A stretch of 11,092 nucleotides of DNA, from the NCBI GenBank assembly GCA_018663165.1, contig JABJES010000024.1:1-11092 (forward strand), given 5' to 3'. Positions 1 through 5,656 of the stretch are shown piece after piece; position 1 is the stretch's first letter, and every line of letters starts with the position of its first letter. The notes below the pieces were generated by a model. The model did no database searches. It was given only the letters and a program-made list of their open reading frames with translations, and was not told the DNA's origin. The stretch is from Rhodospirillaceae bacterium (GTDB lineage: Bacteria; Pseudomonadota; Alphaproteobacteria; UBA11136). The translations under genes and the position numbers were made by a program.

Positions 1-41
1 AAGAGGGCCAAACGGAAGGCAAGGGCGGCCTGTTCGGCTAA
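1..41 (+). CDS. 3' tail of an unidentified plus-strand gene (partial)
   Basis: Reading from base 3 gives the tail E-G-Q-T-E-G-K-G-G-L-F-G followed by TAA at 39-41. It would face ispE tail to tail with a 15-bp gap, a normal convergent arrangement. Only about 12 codons are visible, so the product cannot be named. The glycine-rich end is compatible with a flexible C-terminus. A second frame, with a stop at 58-60, is also open and would overlap the ispE stop. The choice of frame is inference. Confidence 0.35.
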   Translation, partial: EGQTEGKGGLFG

Positions 42-56
42 CCCGCCTCTTCCGAC

Positions 57-1007
57 CTAGACCTTCCCCTCCTCGTCTAAGTCCCGCGCATCGCCGATAA
101 GCGCCGCCGCCTTCACCCACCATTTTTTGCCCGCCATTAGCGTTTTCTCGGCATCTCGGGCCGATGGCTCATCGGCGAAAAGACCAAAACAGGTCGCACC
201 ACTGCCCGACATGCGGCCAAGAAGACAGTTTGGAAGAACCTCAAAAGCAGCCAGAATTTCACCGATTTCCGGCATCAGACTTATGGCAGCCTGAGTGAGG
301 TCGTTACGCCTTTCCGTCAAAAGCGCCGCCAGTTCCCCGCCATTGCCGGCAATAGCGTCAAACCGCCCAGAGGGTGAAAACTCACCCGTCCGCGCCTTAA
401 AAACCGCCGGGGTCGACAGGGGCGTTAGAGGGTTGACCAGAACCACCCAGGCGTCGGGCAAGGTCGGGGCGGTGGTAATCTCTTCGCCGATGCCACCGAC
501 GAAAGCGGCGCGGCCCTCGAGACAAAAGGGGACATCCGCACCCAGACCAAGCGCCAGAGCGGCCATCGCCGATTTGTCGAGGCTGATCCCCCAAAGCCGG
601 GCGAGCGCCCGCAGGGCCGCCGCGCCGTCAGCCGACCCGCCGCCGATACCCGAAGCCACGGGCAGGTTCTTTGTCAGAATAATTTCCGCCCCGGACTTTA
701 TCCCGGTCGCCGAGCGCAGGGCTCTGGCCGCTTTTAAAACGAGATTATCGCCACCAGCATCGATCCGCGATGCAAAGGGGCCGTCTATGGAAAGCGTAAT
801 CCCCTCACGCGCACGCACGGCAATCACGTCGCCAATTCCGGCAAAGGCCATCAGGCTATCGAGCAGGTGATAGCCGTCGTCTCTTTGCCCGAGAACATGG
901 AGATAGAGGTTGATCTTGGCTGGCGCAAAAAGACGGATAAATCCACCAGCTTCGGCGTTACCGTCGTCGCCAGTGCCAGTCTGATTGCTGTCGGAGAGCG
1001 CCATCAT
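57..1007 (-). CDS. ispE: 4-diphosphocytidyl-2-C-methyl-D-erythritol kinase
   Basis: Cytoplasmic GHMP-family kinase of the non-mevalonate (MEP) isoprenoid pathway. It uses ATP to phosphorylate the 2-hydroxyl of CDP-methylerythritol. The 316 residues show the family landmarks in order: PAKINLYLHV at 29-38 with the conserved lysine K31, the glycine-rich ATP loop PVASGIGGGSADGAA at 116-130, LGADVPF at 155-161 with the probable catalytic base D158, and the third GHMP motif GRMSGSGATCFGLF at 264-277. About 22 polar residues precede the conserved start of the fold, slightly longer than the roughly 285-residue E. coli enzyme. Two ATG codons in tandem (1007, 1004) are possible starts and neither has a strong ribosome site. 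The gene begins 17 bp after the TPR gene stops, so co-transcription is likely. Essentiality is expected from the pathway, not shown here. Confidence 0.96.
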   Translation of the reverse strand: MMALSDSNQTGTGDDGNAEAGGFIRLFAPAKINLYLHVLGQRDDGYHLLDSLMAFAGIGDVIAVRAREGITLSIDGPFASRIDAGGDNLVLKAARALRSATGIKSGAEIILTKNLPVASGIGGGSADGAAALRALARLWGISLDKSAMAALALGLGADVPFCLEGRAAFVGGIGEEITTAPTLPDAWVVLVNPLTPLSTPAVFKARTGEFSPSGRFDAIAGNGGELAALLTERRNDLTQAAISLMPEIGEILAAFEVLPNCLLGRMSGSGATCFGLFADEPSARDAEKTLMAGKKWWVKAAALIGDARDLDEEGKV

Positions 1008-1024
1008 CGCAGACGACCGGCCGC

Positions 1025-2788
1025 TCAGGAAGACCGCCCGTCGGCGGGCGATTTCGAGTCGATCTCTGGCAATCCAAACTCGATCTTGTTTTTGATTTTC
1101 TCGGCCTCCTTGGGCTCAGGGTCCAGAGCGAGAGCGCGTTTCCATTGGAAACGGGCCTCAAACATGCGCCCAATCCGCCAATAGGCATCACCAAGATGGT
1201 CATTAATGGTCGGATCCTGGGGCTTGAACTCAATCGCCTTTTCGAGGCTTTTAACCGCACCGGCGTAATCACCAAGCCGGTACAGCACCCAGCCCTGAGA
1301 ATCGATAATATAGCCATCGGTTGGCCGAAGCTCGACGGCCCGCCAGATCATCTTCTTCGCCTTATCGAGATTGATCCCCTTATCGACCCAGGAATAGCCG
1401 AGATAATTTAGCACATAGGGCTGATCGGCGCTGAGCTCCAGAGCGCGAAGAAAGTCGGTTTCGGCCTGCGGCCATTCGCCGGAACGCTCTAACGCGATGC
1501 CACGGGCGTAAAGCAGGGCCCAATGCTGTTTTTCCAGCTTACCGATGCGCTCAATCGCCCGGTCATAGGCCTTTACCGCTTTTATGAAATCTTCTTTGCC
1601 GCGCCAGATATCGCCAAGACTGATCAAAACATCGAAGCGTTCGGAATTGTCTTTCGCCAGTTGCTCCAGCCGCGCAATTGCCTCGTCTGTGCGCCCGAGG
1701 GCCTCCAAGTTGAGGGCAATCCTCAAATCAACCAGGCCACGATAGGGTGAGTCGGCGGGAATGGCCTCATAAATCTCGATCGCCTCCTCGCTACGCCCCT
1801 GCATATCAAAAATCTCGGCAATCAAGGCCAGCGCGATAGGAAAATCGGGTCGCAGGGCCAACGCCATGCGCGTGTAGATCAGCCCCATACGGGTCGCGCC
1901 TTCCTGATGCAGGGCGCTTGAAATATTAAACAGGGCTTCGGACATGCCCTCCAATACCGTGCCAATGATAATCTCTGGCGGCTCGTTTCTTTCCAACCGC
2001 ATCATCGTCGGGCCGATCAGTATAAGATCGGGGTTTTGCCTGAGGTACCCGTCATAAAGCTCTTTCGCCCTATCCACCCGACCGAAGCGCTCATAAAAGG
2101 AGCCAAACAGCTCGACCAGACGGAAAGACATCGGGTTGCCACTTTCCAGAGCCTTGTCATAGCCTGCCTCGGCTTCCATAAGCCGCCCGGAAACGTCATA
2201 GATCAGGCCGGTATGGAGGTCACGCAGGACGGAAAATCCACTGCTTTCACTCAAAGGCTCAAGGGTCGTGATGGCCTCGTCAATGCGCTCCTCACCAACC
2301 AGAACCCAGGACAGCATGAGAAGTTTGAGAAACTTGTTAAAACCCTTATCGGGGATCGCGGCGAGACGATTTTCAGCCGCCCTGAACCCACCTTCCTTCA
2401 CGTCCCGGATCATCAGGGTAAGGATCGGCAACGTCGCTTGCGGATTCTGACGAAGGATACGCTTGGCGAGCATGATCGCCTCATCCTCGCGACCTTCCTC
2501 AATCATAAGAAGATAGGCCCGATTAAGAAGATCGATATTTTCCGGATCGCTCTTAAGGGCGGCTAAGAGAAAGTCGCCCGCATTGCTCGGCGACCCGTGA
2601 CGCTCGGCATAAATGCTGGCCAGATAATTGCCCAGACCGGAGCTGGATTTGCCATTGCCAAATATTTCATCGCCCGCCTCGGCCATAGCGGGTGGCGGCG
2701 ACGCCGTCACTTCGGGCGGCGCTTTGGGCTGACAGCCAGCGGTGAGAAAAGCCGCCAGAATAATAATTTTTACGCCACGCAGAACCAT
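1025..2788 (-). CDS. TPR-repeat lipoprotein
   Basis: Predicted envelope lipoprotein of 587 residues built almost entirely of tetratricopeptide repeats. From the chosen ATG, the protein opens with a short positively charged segment, a hydrophobic stretch (IIILAAF) and the lipobox L-T-A-G-C with lipidation cysteine C19. A Pro/Ala-rich linker follows. Helical repeats fill the rest, including recognisable TPR units such as GYIIDSQGWVLYRLGDYAGA (about 492-511) and INDHLGDAYWRIGR (about 528-541). This C-terminal pattern is typical of a conserved alphaproteobacterial family often found beside ispE. The role is probably scaffolding of an envelope complex, and no enzyme motif is visible. The ATG at 2788 fits signal-peptide geometry and has GGTGG 8 bases upstream. 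A TTG at 2812 would only lengthen the n-region. It probably forms an operon with ispE. Confidence 0.88.
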   Translation of the reverse strand: MVLRGVKIIILAAFLTAGCQPKAPPEVTASPPPAMAEAGDEIFGNGKSSSGLGNYLASIYAERHGSPSNAGDFLLAALKSDPENIDLLNRAYLLMIEEGREDEAIMLAKRILRQNPQATLPILTLMIRDVKEGGFRAAENRLAAIPDKGFNKFLKLLMLSWVLVGEERIDEAITTLEPLSESSGFSVLRDLHTGLIYDVSGRLMEAEAGYDKALESGNPMSFRLVELFGSFYERFGRVDRAKELYDGYLRQNPDLILIGPTMMRLERNEPPEIIIGTVLEGMSEALFNISSALHQEGATRMGLIYTRMALALRPDFPIALALIAEIFDMQGRSEEAIEIYEAIPADSPYRGLVDLRIALNLEALGRTDEAIARLEQLAKDNSERFDVLISLGDIWRGKEDFIKAVKAYDRAIERIGKLEKQHWALLYARGIALERSGEWPQAETDFLRALELSADQPYVLNYLGYSWVDKGINLDKAKKMIWRAVELRPTDGYIIDSQGWVLYRLGDYAGAVKSLEKAIEFKPQDPTINDHLGDAYWRIGRMFEARFQWKRALALDPEPKEAEKIKNKIEFGLPEIDSKSPADGRSS

Positions 2789-2810
2789 TAAGAGGGCCAC
2801 CGTAAAGGTC

Positions 2811-2838
2811 AAAACGAAAGAGGGGCGGTAAAGCCCCC
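2811..2838 (-). terminator. possible intrinsic terminator after ETF-ubiquinone oxidoreductase
   Basis: Read on the minus strand, GGGGC and GCCCC form a 5-bp GC stem with a 6-base loop (TTTACC). TCTTTCGTTTT follows directly. The order stem then T-rich tail suits transcription leaving the ETF-QO gene. It lies about 100 bases after that stop codon and just before the TPR gene start. The stem is short and the tail is interrupted, so strength is uncertain. Confidence 0.4.
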
Positions 2839-2900
2839 GGTTAAAGCCTGATAAAGACAGACCTTAAGCCTTTGCATCCTAATCATATTCCATGGCCACC

Positions 2901-2920
2901 GCCATCCCCTGAGCGATGGC
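2901..2920. other. 6-bp hairpin in the ETF-QO to TPR gap
   Basis: GCCATC and GATGGC pair perfectly around an 8-base loop, 16 bases past the ETF-QO stop codon. No T-tract follows on either strand. It could protect the mRNA 3' end or pause polymerase, but it could equally be chance. Apart from this and the possible terminator, I see no gene or repeat in 2789-2935. Confidence 0.25.
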
Positions 2921-2935
2921 TGCGCGGCAACAAGA

Positions 2936-4579
2936 CTACATATTCGGATAATTCGGACCGCCCCCACCTTCAGGCACCACCCAGTTGATGTTCTGGGTCG
3001 GGTCCTTGATATCGCAGGTCTTACAATGGACGCAGTTCTGGGCGTTGATCTGCAAGTGCGGATTACCTTCCTCCTGCCCTAGAATTTCATAGACACCCGC
3101 CGGACAATAGCGCTGTTCGGGCGCATCATAGAGCTTGAGATTAACCTCAATAGGCACCGTCTGATCTTTCAAGGTCAGATGGGCGGGCTGGTTTTCTTCG
3201 TGGTTGGTGCTCGACAGAAAGACCGAAGACAGCTTGTCGAAAGTGATTTTTCCGTCTGGCACCGGATAGTCGATTTTGGTGCATTCGGCAGCCAGTTTCA
3301 GGCTTTTATTATCGGCGTGATGACCCAGAGTCCAGGGCGCAAGACCGCGAAAAATATAGGTCTCAAGAGCCGAATAAAGCACCCCGGCCCACAGACCCCA
3401 GCGGAAAGCGGGGCGGATATTACGTTGCCGCTTCAATTCCTTCCATACCCAGCTCTTGCGCATAGCTTCAGCATATTCCTCAACCTCGACCCCCGTCTCA
3501 CCATCAAGACGCCCCGAGGACATGGCCTCGAAAACAGCCTCGGCCGCAACCATGCCGGACTTCATACCTGTGTGGCTGCCCTTGATCTTGGGCACGTTGA
3601 GAAAACCGGCGCTGTCACCGATGAGCAAACCGCCAGGAAAGGTCAGTTTCGGGATCGACTGAAAACCACCTTCACTAAGCGCCCTGGCGCCATAGGCGAT
3701 CCGCCGACCACCTTCAAAGGTGGGGCGAATTGAGGGATGCAATTTAAAGCGCTGAAACTCGTCAAAGGGACTGAGATAAGGGTTCTCGTAATCGAGCCCG
3801 ACAACGAAACCGACCGCCACCTGATTGTCCTCCAGATGATAAAGAAAAGAGCCGCCATAGGTACGGGTATCAAGCGGCCAGCCGACGGTGTGGACGATCC
3901 GTCCAGGGGCATGGTTCTCCGGTGCGACCTCCCACAATTCCTTGATACCGATGCCGTAGGTCTGGGGCTCAACCCCTTTGCGGAGATCGAACTTCTCCAT
4001 CAGGGTCTTGCTCAGAGACCCCCGGCAGCCCTCAGCAAACAGAGTCTGTTTGGCCACCAGCTCGACACCGGGCTGATGATTGGCGGTGGGCTTGCCGTCT
4101 TCGCCGATACCCATATCACCGGTGGCGATGCCGCGCACCGATCCGTCGCCATGATAAAGCACTTCTGCTGCGGCAAAGCCGGGATAAATCTCGACCCCCA
4201 TGGCCTCGGCCTGGGCGGCCAGCCAGCGGCAGAGATTGCCAAGGGAAATGATGTAATTGCCGTGATTATTCATCTGCGGCGGGGTCGGCAGACGAAGAGC
4301 CTTTTTACCGGTCAAAAACAGAAATTGGTCCTCTCCAGCCTCTGTATTAAGCGGCGCACCGCGCTCCTTCCAATCAGGGAAAAGCTCGTTCAGGGCACGA
4401 GGTTCAAGAACCGCGCCTGAAAGAATATGCGCCCCCACTTCTGAACCCTTCTCGACGATACAGACCGACACCTCGTGGGCCTGTTCGACGGCCAGTTGCT
4501 TTAAACGGATGGCAGCGCCAAGTCCGGCGGGGCCACCGCCGACAATAACTACATCGTATTCCATAACGTCGCGTTGCAT
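2936..4579 (-). CDS. electron transfer flavoprotein-ubiquinone oxidoreductase (ETF-QO)
   Basis: Membrane-associated FAD and [4Fe-4S] enzyme that passes electrons from reduced ETF, loaded by acyl-CoA and related dehydrogenases, to the ubiquinone pool. In the 547 residues, the FAD-binding Rossmann motif VVIVGGGPAGLG is at 10-21 (G14, G16, G19). The C-terminal ferredoxin-like domain carries four cluster ligands: C492 in RYCPAGVYE, then C516, C519 and C522 in CVHCKTCDIKDP. The protein ends in GGGGPNYPNM, the usual family terminus. Length matches bacterial full-length enzymes. The start at 4579 is supported by GAGGAG five bases upstream (4585-4590). No etfAB or acyl-CoA dehydrogenase gene is visible nearby. 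A promoter and an operator-like inverted repeat lie directly upstream, so regulation at this promoter is likely. Identification is very secure. Confidence 0.97.
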   Translation of the reverse strand: MQRDVMEYDVVIVGGGPAGLGAAIRLKQLAVEQAHEVSVCIVEKGSEVGAHILSGAVLEPRALNELFPDWKERGAPLNTEAGEDQFLFLTGKKALRLPTPPQMNNHGNYIISLGNLCRWLAAQAEAMGVEIYPGFAAAEVLYHGDGSVRGIATGDMGIGEDGKPTANHQPGVELVAKQTLFAEGCRGSLSKTLMEKFDLRKGVEPQTYGIGIKELWEVAPENHAPGRIVHTVGWPLDTRTYGGSFLYHLEDNQVAVGFVVGLDYENPYLSPFDEFQRFKLHPSIRPTFEGGRRIAYGARALSEGGFQSIPKLTFPGGLLIGDSAGFLNVPKIKGSHTGMKSGMVAAEAVFEAMSSGRLDGETGVEVEEYAEAMRKSWVWKELKRQRNIRPAFRWGLWAGVLYSALETYIFRGLAPWTLGHHADNKSLKLAAECTKIDYPVPDGKITFDKLSSVFLSSTNHEENQPAHLTLKDQTVPIEVNLKLYDAPEQRYCPAGVYEILGQEEGNPHLQINAQNCVHCKTCDIKDPTQNINWVVPEGGGGPNYPNM

Positions 4580-4584
4580 CAGGG

Positions 4585-4590
4585 CTCCTC
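4585..4590 (-). promoter_or_regulatory. Shine-Dalgarno site of the ETF-QO gene
   Basis: GAGGAG on the minus strand, five bases before the ATG at 4579. It fixes the first ATG as the start rather than the in-frame ATG at codon 6. It is the clearest ribosome site of any gene in the window. Confidence 0.75.
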
Positions 4591-4598
4591 AGATGTTG

Positions 4599-4635
4599 TT
4601 CCGACATTTTATTGCGGCATCAATGCCTGTCGGAA
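4599..4635. promoter_or_regulatory. operator-like inverted repeat in the ETF-QO/UDG divergent region
   Basis: Perfect 8-bp arms TTCCGACA (4599-4606) and TGTCGGAA (4628-4635) are separated by 21 bp. A smaller interrupted palindrome GGCAT-CA-ATGCC (4616-4627) sits between them and abuts the right arm. On the minus strand one arm covers the probable -35 and the other begins at the last base of the probable -10 of the ETF-QO gene. A dimeric repressor bound here could block that promoter. The right arm also reaches where a -35 for the uracil-DNA glycosylase gene would lie. The regulator is unknown. Confidence 0.5.
4606..4633 (-). promoter_or_regulatory. probable promoter of the ETF-QO gene
   Basis: On the minus strand, CCGACA (4633-4628) and TAAAAT (4611-4606) match -35 and -10 elements at 4 of 6 and 5 of 6 positions, with a 16-bp spacer. 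Transcription would begin near 4599, giving a leader of about 19 bases that contains GAGGAG. The geometry is self-consistent, but the assignment is by eye. Confidence 0.5.
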
Positions 4636-4652
4636 ATACCGCTTTCCTGTGT

Positions 4653-4665
4653 TAGGTTCCCTCTC
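4653..4665 (+). promoter_or_regulatory. -10-like element of the uracil-DNA glycosylase gene
   Basis: TAGGTT (4653-4658) is followed by exactly seven bases and the ATG at 4666. A start of transcription at or next to the A of ATG is expected, giving a leaderless mRNA. No purine-rich ribosome site is present. The -35 is weak (TCGGAA at 4630-4635, 17 bp away, inside the inverted repeat arm). Confidence 0.35.
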
Positions 4666-5544
4666 ATGGAAAAAGGGCTGCATTCCGAAACACTTCTGCG
4701 CTGGCAGCTTGAGGCTGGCGTCGATGAAGCCATCTCGGTCGATCCCGTAAACCATTATCACGAGAGGTCCGGGAAAGACCAGAGCGGGGTGACGGAAGAG
4801 CCTTCTGCTACTCCCTCACCGCCCGTCTCACCGCCCGTCTCACCGTCCATCCCCCCCTCCGGCATGAATGAAACCGCCGCAATTTTCAAACCCGCCCCGA
4901 CCGAGGTCAAGCGACGCCGCGTTGAGGGACAGGAAAGCGCCCTGCATGATGCAAGGGCAGCAGCCCATAACGCCCCGTCCCTGGAGGCTTTGCGCACAAT
5001 TTTAGAGAATTTTGAAGGCTGCGGCCTGAAAACAACCGCCACCAATCTGGTTTTCGGCGAGGGCAATGAGCAAGCCCGGATTATGTTCGTCGGCGAAGCG
5101 CCGGGCGCCGATGAGGACCGTATGGGGCGCCCCTTCGTTGGCGCCAGCGGCCAGCTTTTCGACAATATGATGGCGGCCATCGGCCTTGACCGGAAAAGCG
5201 CCTATATCACCAACATCCTGCCTTGGCGGCCGCCGGGCAACCGCACCCCAACCCCGACCGAGATCGCCATCTGCCTGCCCTTCATCGAACGCCAGATCGA
5301 GCTGATCGAGCCCGATATTCTGGTCATGGTCGGCGGTATTTCAGCCAAAACTCTGCTCGGTCGCTCTGAGGGGATCATGCGTATGCGCGGCAACTGGTTC
5401 GACTATGCAAGCCCCGGCCTGCCTAGCCCGGTTCAGGGAAGAGCCATTTTCCATCCCGACTATCTGCTGGGCTCGCCAGCCCATAAACGAGAGGCCTGGA
5501 TTGATCTTCTCGAAATAAAAGCCCGTTTGAAGTCTTTCTCATAA
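4666..5544 (+). CDS. uracil-DNA glycosylase, family 4-like
   Basis: Cytoplasmic base-excision repair enzyme that removes uracil from DNA. The 292 residues have a poorly conserved N-terminal third with a Pro/Ser linker (about 44-66), then the UDG fold: GEAPGADED (143-151) as the activation motif, PFVGASGQL (156-164), TNILPWRPPGNR (182-193) and FHPDYLL (262-268) as the HP-type loop. The family-4 N-terminal C-x2-C is reduced to one cysteine (C119). The usual K-C-R before PPGNR is P-W-R, while C203 is kept. Two of the four Fe-S ligands are therefore missing and a cluster is doubtful. The KRRIH loop of UdgX is absent. The ATG at 4666 is preferred because the MEKGLHSETLLRWQLEAGVD opening is typical. 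An upstream TTG at 4612 would run through the promoter region. It is probably transcribed alone. Confidence 0.92.
   Translation: MEKGLHSETLLRWQLEAGVDEAISVDPVNHYHERSGKDQSGVTEEPSATPSPPVSPPVSPSIPPSGMNETAAIFKPAPTEVKRRRVEGQESALHDARAAAHNAPSLEALRTILENFEGCGLKTTATNLVFGEGNEQARIMFVGEAPGADEDRMGRPFVGASGQLFDNMMAAIGLDRKSAYITNILPWRPPGNRTPTPTEIAICLPFIERQIELIEPDILVMVGGISAKTLLGRSEGIMRMRGNWFDYASPGLPSPVQGRAIFHPDYLLGSPAHKREAWIDLLEIKARLKSFS
4816..4848 (+). repeat. 12-bp tandem repeat coding a Ser-Pro-Pro-Val linker
   Basis: The unit TCACCGCCCGTC occurs at 4816-4827 and 4828-4839, and a partial third copy starts at 4840. The units are in frame and encode S-P-P-V, S-P-P-V, S-P-S within the uracil-DNA glycosylase linker. 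Slippage here would change linker length without a frameshift. Confidence 0.8.
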
Positions 5545-5572
5545 CCGGTTGGAACCCCACCAAAACACAACA

Positions 5573-5593
5573 TTATCCACATCCTGTGGATAA
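5573..5593. promoter_or_regulatory. pair of inverted consensus DnaA boxes
   Basis: TTATCCACA (5573-5581) and TGTGGATAA (5585-5593) are both exact matches to the consensus DnaA box, in opposite orientation and separated by TCC. They lie 28 bp upstream of the probable -35 of the lytic transglycosylase gene. DnaA binding could tune that promoter or titrate DnaA. There is no AT-rich unwinding region or row of further boxes, so this is not a full origin. The same sequence could fold as a 9-bp stem with a 3-base loop in RNA, for example at the end of the upstream transcript, but no T-tract follows. Confidence 0.7.
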
Positions 5594-5596
5594 CTC

Positions 5597-5616
5597 TTAC
5601 CACATCTTGTAGATTC
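5597..5616. repeat. degraded second copy of the DnaA-box pair
   Basis: TTACCACATCTTGTAGATTC follows the perfect pair after three bases. It aligns with it along its whole length, with one base deleted in the first box and four substitutions in the rest. It looks like a decayed tandem duplicate or a weak DnaA site. Its last five bases form a GANTC site. Confidence 0.45.
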
Positions 5617-5650
5617 GGGCTTGTTTGAGGGTCAGGAATCGCCTAATAAT
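5612..5650 (+). promoter_or_regulatory. probable promoter of the lytic transglycosylase gene, with two GANTC sites
   Basis: TTGTTT (5621-5626) and AATAAT (5645-5650) are separated by 18 bp and match -35 and -10 consensus at 3 of 6 and 5 of 6. Six bases separate the -10 from the ATG at 5657, so the mRNA may be leaderless. GANTC sites lie at 5612-5616 (just upstream of the -35) and 5636-5640 (in the spacer). In many alphaproteobacteria GANTC is methylated by CcrM and read by GcrA. Whether this organism has those proteins is not visible here. Confidence 0.5.
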
Positions 5651-5656
5651 CTGTTG

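Noticed and set aside
2036..2566. Plus-strand open frame of 176 codons antisense to the TPR gene
   Set aside because: It mirrors the TPR reading frame, has no ribosome site or promoter of its own and no recognisable product.
3737..4420. Long plus-strand open frame of 227 codons
   Set aside because: It lies wholly inside the strongly identified ETF-QO gene on the other strand, and its protein shows no family motifs. It is an antisense shadow of high-GC codon use.
5545..5656. Replication origin at the DnaA-box pair
   Set aside because: Only two perfect boxes and one decayed pair are present, with no AT-rich unwinding stretch and no neighbouring origin marker genes such as dnaA, dnaN, gidA, parAB or hemE. 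A regulatory or titration site fits better.
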